Notes under the pieces: model-generated
Told to the model about the DNA's origin: nothing
What the model saw: the letters and a program-made list of their open reading frames with translations, nothing else
Databases searched by the model: none
Program-made: the position numbers and the translations under genes
Source of the DNA: Bacillota bacterium
Lineage (GTDB): Bacteria; Bacillota; SHA-98; UBA4971
Direction: 5' to 3'
Assembly: GCA_014360195.1 (NCBI GenBank)
Contig: JACIXY010000020.1
Span: forward strand, 1 to 57,628
Length of the DNA: 57,628 nucleotides
Shown: positions 37,230-46,149 of the stretch, in pieces
Layout: every line of letters begins with the position of its first letter
Position numbering within the stretch: the stretch's first letter is position 1

Positions 37230-38474
37230 CTATAGCCCCGGATACAGCGGGAAGCGCTCCACGAGCCGCGTGACCCTGGCACGGGCGGACTCCATGACGG
37301 TCTCGTCCTCGGGCCGCTCAAGGACGGTCGCGATGATGTCGGCGATATCCTCCATCTCGCCCTCCCGCATGCCCCTCGTGGTCACAGCCGGCGTGCCGAG
37401 GCGGATTCCGCTCGTTATAAACGGCTTTTCAGGATCGAACGGTATCGTGTTCTTGTTGACGGTGATGCCCACATCGTCGAGGAGTTTCTCCGCCTTCTTA
37501 CCGGTGAGCCCCTTCTCCGCCACGCTCACGAGCATCAGATGGTTATCAGTGCCGCCCGACACGATGCGGAACCCGCGACGCGCAAGAGCCGCAGCCAGCG
37601 CCGAAGCGTTCTTCACCACCTGCGCCTGGTAAGCGCGGAATTCCGGGGTCATGGCCTCCTTGAGCGCCACGGCCTTCGCTGCGATCACGTGCATGAGCGG
37701 CCCCCCCTGGATGCCGGGGAACACGGCCTGGTCGATATCCTTAGCGAATCGGGCCTGACACAGTATGAGGCCGCCGCGCGGTCCGCGGAGGGTCTTATGC
37801 GTCGTGGTGGTCACGAACTCCGCGTACGGAACGGGGCTTGGGTGCACACCCGCCGCGACGAGCCCTGCGATATGGGCCATGTCCACCATGACGTACGCAC
37901 CGACCTCGTCGGCGATGCGGCGTATCCTCGCAAAGTCGATGAACCTTGGATACGCGCTCGCCCCCGCGACGATCATGCGCGGCCTGTGCTGTTTCGCGAG
38001 CGCCTCGAGCAGGTCGTAGTCGAGGGTTTCGGTCTCTCTGGAGACCCCGTAAGGGACGAATTTGAAGTACTTGCCAGAGAAATTGAGAGGGTGGCCGTGG
38101 GTGAGGTGCCCGCCGTGGGAGAGGTCCATGCCCAGCACAGTATCGCCGTGGGATAGCGCCGCGAAGTAGACAGCGGTATTGGCCTGGGCGCCCGAGTGAG
38201 GCTGAACGTTCGCGTGTTCCGCCCCGAAAAGGGCCTTCGCCCGCTCGATCGCAAGCCTTTCAACCACATCCACGAACTCGCAGCCGCCGTAGTAACGCCT
38301 TCCGGGGTACCCTTCCGCGTACTTGTTGGTCAGCGTCGATCCCTGGGCTTCCATCACCGCTCTGCTGGTGAAGTTTTCCGATGCTATCAGCTCGATCTTC
38401 CGTCTCTGACGACCGGTCTCCTGCTCGAGGGCGTCCGCGACTTCCGGGTCAACGGACCTCACGATATCATACAT
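37230..38474 (-). CDS. glyA: Serine hydroxymethyltransferase
   Basis: Interconverts serine and glycine with tetrahydrofolate. The 414-residue product has the PLP-lysine motif [16 protein letters not shown], and [11 protein letters not shown] near the N-terminus. ATG 38474 follows GGGAGGGG. The neighbouring pdxST genes make its cofactor. Confidence 0.97.
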   Translation of the reverse strand: MYDIVRSVDPEVADALEQETGRQRRKIELIASENFTSRAVMEAQGSTLTNKYAEGYPGRRYYGGCEFVDVVERLAIERAKALFGAEHANVQPHSGAQANTAVYFAALSHGDTVLGMDLSHGGHLTHGHPLNFSGKYFKFVPYGVSRETETLDYDLLEALAKQHRPRMIVAGASAYPRFIDFARIRRIADEVGAYVMVDMAHIAGLVAAGVHPSPVPYAEFVTTTTHKTLRGPRGGLILCQARFAKDIDQAVFPGIQGGPLMHVIAAKAVALKEAMTPEFRAYQAQVVKNASALAAALARRGFRIVSGGTDNHLMLVSVAEKGLTGKKAEKLLDDVGITVNKNTIPFDPEKPFITSGIRLGTPAVTTRGMREGEMEDIADIIATVLERPEDETVMESARARVTRLVERFPLYPGL

Positions 38475-38598
38475 CTATGTACCCCTCCCACCTTGAAGTA
38501 CAACACTCTCGCGAAGCCAGCTGATGCCAGGCGCTCGGCGTACATCTAGGGCCGCACTCGGCGCCACACCCTGCTCTGGACTGCACCCCGGGCCGCGC

Positions 38599-39174
38599 CT
38601 ACGCTTTCCCTGAAAGCATGTGGAGGAAATACCGATGAAGCCTCGTGTCAGACGTAACCTCCGGGTGGAACGCGCATGCAAGGTGCCGCCCCTGTCGCGC
38701 AAGAACGATCTTGTCCTCGAACCGCGCCAGCACCTCGACGCCTTGCCCGACCGAGAGTATGTAGGGAGCGCGGATGAAGACGGCGCGCATGGGGGGGTCT
38801 CCGATGGCCGGGATTTCGATGTCGGCCTCGAAGCTATCAACCTGTCGCCCGAAGGCGTTTCTTTTCACCACAAAGTCCATGAGGCCCAGGCGAACTTGAC
38901 CAGAGTTTGAAATCTCACGCGAGAGAAGAATAAGCCCGGTGCACGTGCCGAAGACGCCGAGGCCCCGGGCTGCATGCTTTCGGATCTCGTCCACGAATCC
39001 GAACCGCTCCATCAGCTTCCCTACTGTCGTGCTTTCCCCGCCGGGTATGATGAGGCCGTCTAGCCCCTCGATCTGGTTGCTGTACCTGACCTCGACCACC
39101 TCTGCGCCCGCTGCCCGAGTCATGCTCACGTGCTCTGCCACGTCACCCTGAAGCGCGAGAACTCCTACCTTCAC
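38599..39174 (-). CDS. pdxT: Pyridoxal 5'-phosphate synthase glutaminase subunit
   Basis: Releases ammonia from glutamine for PdxS. The 191-residue product starts MKVGVLALQGDVAEH and has PGGESTTVGKLM, the nucleophile FGTCTGLILL and CAFHPEVTSD with catalytic His and Glu. It lies 50 bases after pdxS in the same operon. Confidence 0.96.
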   Translation of the reverse strand: MKVGVLALQGDVAEHVSMTRAAGAEVVEVRYSNQIEGLDGLIIPGGESTTVGKLMERFGFVDEIRKHAARGLGVFGTCTGLILLSREISNSGQVRLGLMDFVVKRNAFGRQVDSFEADIEIPAIGDPPMRAVFIRAPYILSVGQGVEVLARFEDKIVLARQGRHLACAFHPEVTSDTRLHRYFLHMLSGKA

Positions 39175-39224
39175 TCCTGCAACCTCCTGCTACTGCTACA
39201 TCCCATGCAAATCTCAAGGCGCCT

Positions 39225-40109
39225 CTACCAGCCTCTTACCTGCAGCCTCTCCTCTTCCTTCAGGGACGCAGCGGCAAGCCCCCTCATCGGCTCGCCGATG
39301 CCCCGGGATACTTTCGCGAGGATGTCCGGATCGTTGTAGTGGGCCGTCGCGTCCACGATGGCGCGAGCCCTCGCTGCCGGATTGTCGGACTTGAATATGC
39401 CCGATCCTACGAAGATGCCGTCAGCCCCGAGCTGCATCATAAGCGCTGCGTCCGCCGGGGTCGCTATCCCGCCGGCAGCGAAGTTGACCACAGGGAGCTT
39501 GCCCTCCTTCGCGACCTGTACTACTAGTTCGTACGGAGCCTGCATCTCCTTGGCCGCGGCCATGAGTTCGTCTTCCCGCGTGGAAGTAAGCCTGCGTATC
39601 TCGCTCATGACCCGCCTCATGTGCCGCACTGCTTCGACGACGTCGCCAGTGCCGGCCTCGCCCTTCGTGCGGATCATCGCCGCTCCCTCGCCGATCCTTC
39701 GCAAGGCCTCCCCCAGGTTACGGCAGCCGCAGACAAACGGGACCTTAAACTGGTGCTTGTCTATGTGATGCTCCTCGTCAGCCGGGGTCAGGACCTCGCT
39801 TTCGTCTATATAGTCCACCCCGAGGGCCTCGAGGATCTGCGCTTCAACGAAATGCCCGATTCTGCACTTGGCCATTACGGGGATCGTGACCGCCTCCATG
39901 ATCGCCTCGATTATGGCCGGGTCCGACATCCTGGCCACGCCGCCCTGCGCCCTGATATCGGCGGGCACGCGCTCCAGGGCCATGACGGCGACGGCGCCTG
40001 CATCTTCGGCGATCTTCGCCTGCTCGGGGGTGGTGACGTCCATGATCACGCCACCCTTGAGCATTTCCGCAAGGCCTTTCTTGACCGTAAAGGTTGCCTT
40101 CTCCACCAT
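39225..40109 (-). CDS. pdxS: Pyridoxal 5'-phosphate synthase lyase subunit
   Basis: Makes PLP from ribose 5-phosphate, glyceraldehyde 3-phosphate and ammonia. The 294-residue barrel shows [55 protein letters not shown] and [32 protein letters not shown] precedes ATG 40109. Confidence 0.97.
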   Translation of the reverse strand: MVEKATFTVKKGLAEMLKGGVIMDVTTPEQAKIAEDAGAVAVMALERVPADIRAQGGVARMSDPAIIEAIMEAVTIPVMAKCRIGHFVEAQILEALGVDYIDESEVLTPADEEHHIDKHQFKVPFVCGCRNLGEALRRIGEGAAMIRTKGEAGTGDVVEAVRHMRRVMSEIRRLTSTREDELMAAAKEMQAPYELVVQVAKEGKLPVVNFAAGGIATPADAALMMQLGADGIFVGSGIFKSDNPAARARAIVDATAHYNDPDILAKVSRGIGEPMRGLAAASLKEEERLQVRGW

Positions 40110-40152
40110 CGCTTCGTCCCTCCATTAGCTTATAGCTCATTCCCCCCATGCA

Positions 40153-40181
40153 ATTCTACTACACGAGCAACCGGGACACAA
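40153..40181 (-). promoter_or_regulatory. Promoter of pdxST
   Basis: TTGTGT at 40176-40181, 17-base spacer and TAGAAT at 40153-40158 on the minus strand. Confidence 0.75.
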
Positions 40182-40880
40182 GCGCCTGGAAACCGTGAAC
40201 CCCGGGGTAATGCCTGCGTGCAGCTTCACAGGAGGCCCGGTCCGGCGCGGCCAGCATGGGGGGCAGTCAGCGGAACGCGGCCAACTGGGACCAGGCGCAC
40301 CAGCACCACCTTTTCCACCGGCCTGCATATTCGCTCTATCTGGACGCAAACTTAAGTCGAGGGGCAGGTCCGGCGTACCCCCGAGGGCCGCAGCGGCAAG
40401 GTGGAGCACCGGCAGTCTGAAGCGCCGACCGTCCACTGCGCGACTGCTGCTGCTTTCCCATAGGCCCCCGGTGCTCACACGACCGGGCGTCGGAACCTGG
40501 CCACGGATCCTCAGGCACAGGGTGCCAAGCGTGGGTCGAAGAGTCCGTCTCGGTTTTCCAGGGGGCTTCAGCCCGCCACCGCTTGCGTAATGGGGTGTCG
40601 AAGCCTCGCCACCTGCCTGCAGGCGAACTCATGGCGGGACACCCCGCCCGGGGCACCGCGGGAGCGCGCACCGGCAACCGCGAGCAGCGCAAACTCTAAG
40701 TGAGGGTGCAGAAATGCTCCCGACTCTTGGGAGGGGTTGCCGGTGACTCAAAGTGAGAGTGCAACACCGGCAACCCGGCAATTACTGGAAGAGGGGCGAG
40801 AACTAACGCACCCTCACTTAGGGGAGTGCGGTCGACCGACCCGGGACCTACCTGGATGGTGAACAGGAGATATCGCAGAT
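40182..40880. other. Long intergenic region with repeats
   Basis: About 700 bases without a recognisable gene between divergent pdxS and the membrane proteinase gene. The right part contains two modules of the dispersed repeat (about 40575-40679 and 40696-40821). The left part shows no clear signal. Confidence 0.5.
40696..40821. repeat. Dispersed nested repeat, copy E (type example)
   Basis: The clearest copy: outer arms CTAAGTGAGGGTGC (40696-40709) and GCACCCTCACTTAG (40808-40821) are perfect inverses, and inner arms GGTTGCCGGTG (40735-40745) and CACCGGCAACC (40765-40775) are too. This short form lacks the 90-base hairpin insert of other copies. A second, insert-containing module lies immediately to the left, ending CACCGGCAACC at 40669-40679. 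Confidence 0.85.
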
Positions 40881-41732
40881 ATGTCCGACACTTTTTTCAA
40901 CCTCTTTTGGATCCTTCTCCTGGTGTGGAGCCTCCTCTCGCCCCTGTTCGGACGGCGAAGGGTTGAGCTCGCAAGGCTGCACATTCTCAACTCCCTGTCG
41001 CGCAAGAGGGGTTCGCGGGTCATAGCCATGATCCACCGCATGGAGGCTATCAGCTTCCTCGGCATCCCCATCTCGCGCCACATCGATATCGAGGACTCGG
41101 AGCAGGTGCTCCGGGCGATCCGGCTCACACCGGACGACGTCCCCATCGACATCATTCTCCATACCCCCGGCGGTCTCGTGCTCGCCGCAGAGCAGATTGC
41201 CCACGCCATCGCAGGCCACAAGGCGAAGGTCACGGTGTTCGTACCGCACTATGCGATGTCCGGTGGGACACTGCTGGCTCTCGCCGCAGACGAGATCGTC
41301 ATGGACGAGAACGCCGTGCTCGGCCCGGTGGACCCGCAACTCGGAAACTACCCGGCGGTGTCCATCCTCCGGGCCATAGAGCAGAAGGACAAGAACTCGG
41401 TAAGCGACACCACGCTCATCCTGGGAGACATGGCTGCCAAGGCCATGGTGCAGGTATATGAAAGCGTGTACGAGATCCTGGCCGCGAAGCTGCCGGAGGA
41501 CAGAGCCCGTGAGATAGCGAAAACCCTGACAGAAGGGCGCTGGACACACGACTACCCAATCACCTGCGGAGCCCTGCGCCGCATGGGGCTTACCGTCAGC
41601 AACGAGATGCCCTATGAGGTCTACCGCTTGATGGAGCTTTACCCGCAACCCGTCCAACGCAGGCCGTCAGTCCAGTACGTGCCGGTGCCGTATGAGCGGC
41701 GGGAGCCGGTGGAGCGGGGGAGGCGCGACTGA
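40881..41732 (+). CDS. Membrane-anchored serine dehydrogenase-type proteinase (SDH_sah)
   Basis: A 283-residue ClpP/crotonase-fold protein with one N-terminal helix (FFNLFWILLLVWSLLSPLF). The core has IPISRHIDIEDSEQVLRAI, IDIILHTPGGLVLAAEQIA, and PHYAMSGGTLLALAADEIVM with the likely nucleophile serine, then MDENAVLGPVDPQLG. These match the SDH_sah family of membrane serine proteinases. The substrate is unknown. AGGAG precedes ATG 40881. The C-terminal tail is basic and disordered. Confidence 0.85.
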   Translation: MSDTFFNLFWILLLVWSLLSPLFGRRRVELARLHILNSLSRKRGSRVIAMIHRMEAISFLGIPISRHIDIEDSEQVLRAIRLTPDDVPIDIILHTPGGLVLAAEQIAHAIAGHKAKVTVFVPHYAMSGGTLLALAADEIVMDENAVLGPVDPQLGNYPAVSILRAIEQKDKNSVSDTTLILGDMAAKAMVQVYESVYEILAAKLPEDRAREIAKTLTEGRWTHDYPITCGALRRMGLTVSNEMPYEVYRLMELYPQPVQRRPSVQYVPVPYERREPVERGRRD

Positions 41733-41900
41733 CCCGGTGGCTCGAAATTGCCAGGGCTTCGCCGGATTCTGCGGAATCACGGCCGGAGGCCGGTCTAAAG
41801 TCGAACAGCTGCTCTTCCGCTTCCCTATGATGGCCGGGTTCTGAAGGTGCGGAGGCGCGCCAGATGACCACTACAATTATGCTCCCGCTCGATCGCACAT

Positions 41901-41928
41901 GCAAAAACGCCAGGCGTATGCCTGGCGC
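41901..41928 (-). terminator. Terminator of tRNA-Ala
   Basis: On the minus strand GCGCCAGGC-ATAC-GCCTGGCG is followed by TTTTTG, directly after the tRNA 3' end. Confidence 0.85.
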
Positions 41929-41935
41929 AACACCC

Positions 41936-42011
41936 TGGTGGAGACGAGGAGATTCGAACTCCCGACCTCGTGAGTGCGATTCACGCGCTCTCCCAACTGA
42001 GCTACGTCCCC
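41936..42011 (-). tRNA. tRNA-Ala(CGC)
   Basis: Seventy-six bases with CCA. Acceptor GGGGACG/CGTCTCC gives the G3-U70 pair that defines alanine tRNAs; anticodon CGC in loop ATCGCAC. Confidence 0.95.
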
Positions 42012-42046
42012 ACTCAAACCTCATCCGGTTGTGCCCTGCGAGTAGA

Positions 42047-42075
42047 ATACTAACACAGGCCCGGGCCGAAGTCAA
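42047..42075 (-). promoter_or_regulatory. Promoter of tRNA-Ala
   Basis: TTGACT at 42070-42075, 17-base spacer and TAGTAT at 42047-42052 on the minus strand. Confidence 0.75.
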
Positions 42076-42185
42076 GGCCAGGAAAAGGTCCGGCCCAAGG
42101 CGAGCGTAGGCCGGACTTTCGCGACTTGTAAGGCCGGTCGAGGCCCGCTCTCGGGCCCGGGGGCCGCAGCGGGCGCCCTCCCTTC

Positions 42186-43805
42186 CTATCTCCTGGGCCG
42201 CATCGTCGGGAACAGGATCACATCCCGGATCGAGCTCTGGTTGGTGAGGAGCATCACCAGCCTGTCGATGCCGATCCCCATCCCCCCGGTGGGCGGCATG
42301 CCGTGCTCCAATGCGCGCAGGAAGTCCTCGTCCATCCTGTGGGCCTCGTCGTCACCCTGGGCGCGCAGCGCCACCTGTGCTTCGAACCTCTCCCGCTGGT
42401 CTATTGGGTCGTTCAGCTCGCTGAACGCGTTCGCTATCTCGCGGCCGCCTATTATGAGCTCGAACCTGTATGTGTACCGCGGGTCATCCTCTCTTCTCTT
42501 CGCCAGCGGCGAAATGTCAATCGGATGATCCGTCACGAACACAGGCGATATGAGCGTCGGTTCCACAAGTTCCTCGTAGATCTCGGAGAGCGCCTTGCCC
42601 CTCGTGGCCTGCGAATCGATCTCGACTCCGAGGCGGCGCGCCGCCGCCCGAGCGTCCTCATCGGTCTCTATGGCGCCGAAATCCACGCCCGTGCGCTCCC
42701 GGACAGCCTCCACCATGGTCTTCCTGGGCCACGGAGGCCTCAGATCTATCGTGTTCCCCTGGTAGTCCACCTTAGCCTGCCCCAGCACCTGAATGGCCAC
42801 GTAGTGGATGAGGTCCTCGGCGAGATTCATCATGTCGGTGTAGTCCGCGTAGGCCTCGTACAGCTCTAGCATGGTGAACTCGGGGTTGTGCTTCGTGGAA
42901 ATGCCCTCGTTCCTGAAGACGCGCCCGATCTCGTACACCTTCTCGAGGCCTCCCACGATAAGGCGCTTGAGGTGCAGCTCCAGGGCTATCCGGAGGTACA
43001 GGTCGATATCGAGGGCGTTGTGATGGGTGATGAACGGCCGTGCCGTGGCGCCACCCGGGATGGTGTGCATTGCTGAGGTCTCCACCTCAATGTAACCGCG
43101 CGAATCGAGAAACGCCCTCACCGCGCGCACGATGGCCGTCCGCTTCAGGAACACCTCGCGCACCTCGGGATTGACGATGAGGTCCAGGTACCTCTGCCTA
43201 TAACGGAGGTCCACATCGGCGAGGCCGTGCCACTTCTCCGGCAGCGGCCGGAGCGACTTCGAAAGAAGGTCGAACCTGCCGATCTCCACGGTGACCTCGC
43301 CCCGCCGGGTGCGGAACACCTTGCCCTCCACTCCTACGATGTCGCCGATGTCAAGTGAGGTGAAAAGCTCGTAAGCGTCCTGGCCGAGCTGGTCCAGCTT
43401 TGCGTAAAGCTGTATGCGGCCCGAGAGATCGAGAAGGTCTGCGAAGGTGGCCTTTCCGTGGCTCCTCATCGCCATAAGCCGTCCGGCGATCCTGACGGTG
43501 CTGCCCTCGAGCCTCTCAAAGCCCTCTACGATATCCCTGGCGTGATGAGTGCGCTCGAACCTGTGGCCGAACGGGTCGATGCCCTTCGCCCTGAGCGCCT
43601 CCATCTTCTGCCGGCGGACGCGCACGTGCTCGCTGTCAAGCTCCGCATCCTCGCAGAGTCCGGCTGCTTCTGCCTCCGCAGCCTCCGCAGCCTCCGCGGT
43701 CTCCACGGCCTCCGCGACATGCGCGGCAGCAGCCATGTCGTCTGACGCCGTAGCAGGCTGGCCATCACCTCGGCTGTCCGGATGAACGTCTCTCTCCTGG
43801 CTCAT
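42186..43805 (-). CDS. lysS: Lysyl-tRNA synthetase, class II
   Basis: Charges tRNA-Lys. The 539-residue product has the OB-fold anticodon domain ([20 protein letters not shown]), motif 2 ([26 protein letters not shown]) and motif 3 ([20 protein letters not shown]). ATG 43805 follows GAGGTGATGAA. The first 60 residues before the synthetase domain form an Ala/Glu repeat ([20 protein letters not shown]) absent from ordinary LysS. The gene follows greA by four bases. Confidence 0.96.
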   Translation of the reverse strand: MSQERDVHPDSRGDGQPATASDDMAAAAHVAEAVETAEAAEAAEAEAAGLCEDAELDSEHVRVRRQKMEALRAKGIDPFGHRFERTHHARDIVEGFERLEGSTVRIAGRLMAMRSHGKATFADLLDLSGRIQLYAKLDQLGQDAYELFTSLDIGDIVGVEGKVFRTRRGEVTVEIGRFDLLSKSLRPLPEKWHGLADVDLRYRQRYLDLIVNPEVREVFLKRTAIVRAVRAFLDSRGYIEVETSAMHTIPGGATARPFITHHNALDIDLYLRIALELHLKRLIVGGLEKVYEIGRVFRNEGISTKHNPEFTMLELYEAYADYTDMMNLAEDLIHYVAIQVLGQAKVDYQGNTIDLRPPWPRKTMVEAVRERTGVDFGAIETDEDARAAARRLGVEIDSQATRGKALSEIYEELVEPTLISPVFVTDHPIDISPLAKRREDDPRYTYRFELIIGGREIANAFSELNDPIDQRERFEAQVALRAQGDDEAHRMDEDFLRALEHGMPPTGGMGIGIDRLVMLLTNQSSIRDVILFPTMRPRR

Positions 43806-43809
43806 TTCA

Positions 43810-44283
43810 TCACCTCGAGATGTCGAGAATCTGGAACCTGATGGGACCTGCGGGCGCAAGAGCCTCTACGATGCTCCCGACCTTCTTCCCGAGGACGGCC
43901 TTGCCCACAGGGGACTCGTTGGATATGCGCAGGTTCCCGGGATCGGCCTCAGCCGAACCCACTATGGTGTACTCGAAGATCTCGTTGTCCGAAAGGTCCT
44001 TCAGCTTCACCTTGCACCCGAGGTGGACCGTATCTGTGTTGAGATCGTCCTCATCGATGACTTCAGCATTGCGGAGCATGGCCTCGAGCTGGGCGATGCG
44101 CCCCTCGACGAACGCCTGCTCGTTCTTGGCGTCCTCATATTCTGCGTTGTCGGTGATGTCGCCGAAAGCCTTGGCCTCTTTTATCCTCGCAGCAACCTCG
44201 CGCCGCCTGGTAGTCTTGAGGTACTCAAGTTCCTTTTCGAGTTTCCTGAGCCCTTCCAAGGTGAGAACTACCTTCTGCGCCAT
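43810..44283 (-). CDS. greA: Transcript cleavage factor GreA
   Basis: A 157-residue factor that rescues backtracked RNA polymerase. It has the coiled coil (residues about 10-75, with the acidic tip [18 protein letters not shown]) and the FKBP-like C-terminal domain ending [15 protein letters not shown] 44283 has GGAGG ten bases upstream; a TTG immediately before could also serve. Confidence 0.96.
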   Translation of the reverse strand: MAQKVVLTLEGLRKLEKELEYLKTTRRREVAARIKEAKAFGDITDNAEYEDAKNEQAFVEGRIAQLEAMLRNAEVIDEDDLNTDTVHLGCKVKLKDLSDNEIFEYTIVGSAEADPGNLRISNESPVGKAVLGKKVGSIVEALAPAGPIRFQILDISR

Positions 44284-44398
44284 CAAGCTGGTTCCTCCCT
44301 TGACCGACCCATGTACATCCGGGCATCGCGCAACGTGCCATTGCCGTGCGTCTCGGCGCCTGTGCTCATTGCGCGATGCCCCTTTTTCGCATGCCATT

Positions 44399-44427
44399 AT
44401 TATGTCGTGTGGCCCTGGCGTTGTCAA
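44399..44427 (-). promoter_or_regulatory. Promoter of greA-lysS
   Basis: TTGACA at 44422-44427, 17-base spacer and CATAAT at 44399-44404 on the minus strand. Confidence 0.8.
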
Positions 44428-44551
44428 GCCTCGGTTTTCGCTCTGGTTCTCGCTTCTTTCATCTTATTCGCTCTTTTCAGTTGCCCTGGCCCGGACTCTG
44501 CCGAACGGGCCGGTCGGTCAGGTGGTCGGTTGGCAGGCCTGATGGTTTTGA

Positions 44552-45454
44552 TCAGTTCAGCGTCTCCACCCTGGGCTTTATCTCAAGCCGGCTGATGAGA
44601 TCCAGGTAGTCCGACGGCGTGAACTCCTCCGGCCGCCGCCCGGTCAGCGCCACGAAAACGGCGTCCATCACGTTGGTGGCAAACGACCTCCCCTCGATCT
44701 CGGGGGTCGAGGCCACGAGCGTCTTCACGCCTCGCTTCCTGAACGCCTCGACGTCGTCCTTTGTGACGGTGTTCGTTATGATAACCTTCCCTGCAAGGTC
44801 ATCAGGCATGTGCTTCTTGATGAAGTGGCAATCCCCTCCAATGATGTCGGCCCACGCGTAGGCTTTGCCGTATTTTGGCACCACCCGTTCCTGGCTCTTG
44901 CCCGTGGGATAGAGCATCTTGATTGGAAGAAGCCGTATCACCGGCATCAGGACGGTGACCAGCGCCTGGAACGTGGAAAGCGATCTCAGGAAAATGGGTA
45001 TGCCAAGGCCGAACGCAAGATCGCCGTACATCATGTTGCAGCCGGACTCCAGAAGCGCAGACGCCATGCCGAACCTGTCGAGCGCGCATACGATGAGAGC
45101 GTTTTTCCCGGCAAGGGGCATCTTCATTTCATCACGAATATACTCGACAGCCCTGCGCTCGATTACGCCCTTCAGCATGCTCCCATCGGCGATGGGAGTC
45201 CTCTGGGCTGCCCGCGCTATCGGGATGGCGTCGCGCAGCATGTACCGTTTCCTGCCCACGTAAAACCAGAGGTCCGTGCCACCCATGCCGAAGGCGTCCA
45301 CTTTGCCGTCGAGGCTTCGGATGAGATCGATGGCCGTCTGGATGTCCCCGTCGGTTCCCCGCCTCTCGATCAGTATTTCCTCACCGAGCAGGGTGACCGT
45401 GGCCTTGTGGTCGCGCTTGGATGAGCCCAGGCTCACGCTGACAACATGCTTCAT
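44552..45454 (-). CDS. Conserved protein annotated in relatives as quinate 5-dehydrogenase
   Basis: A 300-residue conserved Bacillota protein. Visible features are HVVSVSLGSSKRDHKATVTL, AFGMGGTDLWFYVGRKRYML, KNALIVCALDRFGMASALLE and IITNTVTKDDVEAFRKRGVK. Relatives carry the label quinate 5-dehydrogenase, but I see no clear evidence for that reaction, and the name should be treated with caution. It lies 52 bases downstream of the HTH gene on the same strand, so the pair is probably an operon. Confidence 0.65.
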   Translation of the reverse strand: MKHVVSVSLGSSKRDHKATVTLLGEEILIERRGTDGDIQTAIDLIRSLDGKVDAFGMGGTDLWFYVGRKRYMLRDAIPIARAAQRTPIADGSMLKGVIERRAVEYIRDEMKMPLAGKNALIVCALDRFGMASALLESGCNMMYGDLAFGLGIPIFLRSLSTFQALVTVLMPVIRLLPIKMLYPTGKSQERVVPKYGKAYAWADIIGGDCHFIKKHMPDDLAGKVIITNTVTKDDVEAFRKRGVKTLVASTPEIEGRSFATNVMDAVFVALTGRRPEEFTPSDYLDLISRLEIKPRVETLN

Positions 45455-45506
45455 AGAAACCCGCCCCCAATCCCGTTTGTGCGACTGTGCGACGCGGTCG
45501 ACGCAG

Positions 45507-46052
45507 TCAGGCCGTTGCTATGCTGCGAAGGATCCTGCGGATAGACTCCGGGTCCACGTACCGATCACCCTTAATCGGCGACGTCCCGACCTCGATGCCC
45601 ACCACCCGGTTGCCGAGGATGGACTCCACGAGGCTCACCCGCATGTCGGACCCTATGAAAACGACGGTATCGTAGCTCTTCAGCTTCGTGATTATGGCCA
45701 TGATCTCGTTGAAGACTTCCTGCCCGGACCTCTCCCGCAGATACGCCCACCGTTCCACATCGTTCAGGAGGAGGACGAAATCGACCCCTTCCTCCTCTGC
45801 CACCTTCCGGATCTCTTCCTTGTTGCCGACAGGGAAGCCCACGAGGGCGATCCGCGCGCCTTTGCGGACTTCGCCCAAGCTCTCGAGGCGGGACACGAAG
45901 GCCCTGTCGATGCCCACCTGGTCTGCGGCCTCCTGCTGCGAAAGGCCCTTCGCACGGAGATCGAGGATCTTGTCAACGGCCTTGTACACTCGCGCCCTGT
46001 CCACGAGCTTATCACCGATGCGAATGAACTCCAGCCGGATCACCCCCTGCAC
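45507..46052 (-). CDS. HTH protein of conserved Bacillota pair
   Basis: A 181-residue protein. An N-terminal helix-turn-helix (LRAKGLSQQEAADQVGIDRA FVSRLESLGEVRKG) is followed by an alpha/beta domain (RIALVGFPVGNKEEIRKVAE, YDTVVFIGSDMRVSLVESIL). The second domain suggests ligand binding. It is transcribed just before the conserved enzyme-like gene. Confidence 0.7.
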   Translation of the reverse strand: MQGVIRLEFIRIGDKLVDRARVYKAVDKILDLRAKGLSQQEAADQVGIDRAFVSRLESLGEVRKGARIALVGFPVGNKEEIRKVAEEEGVDFVLLLNDVERWAYLRERSGQEVFNEIMAIITKLKSYDTVVFIGSDMRVSLVESILGNRVVGIEVGTSPIKGDRYVDPESIRRILRSIATA

Positions 46053-46120
46053 GTCTCCGGCGCACGTTTGCCGGGCGACTCCGCGCTCGCGACGGTGTCA
46101 ACATTCTTGTGCACATCACC

Positions 46121-46149
46121 ATTTTAGCAAGACCAGCGGCAAAACGCAA
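46121..46149 (-). promoter_or_regulatory. Promoter of HTH gene, overlapping end of hflX-dus
   Basis: TTGCGT at 46144-46149, 17-base spacer and extended TGC-TAAAAT at 46121-46126; the -10 covers the stop codon of the gene upstream. Confidence 0.6.

Noticed and set aside
40182-40570. Possible gene between pdxS and the proteinase gene
   Set aside because: Frames of about 110-240 codons exist on both strands but none shows a domain, a start signal or plausible composition.
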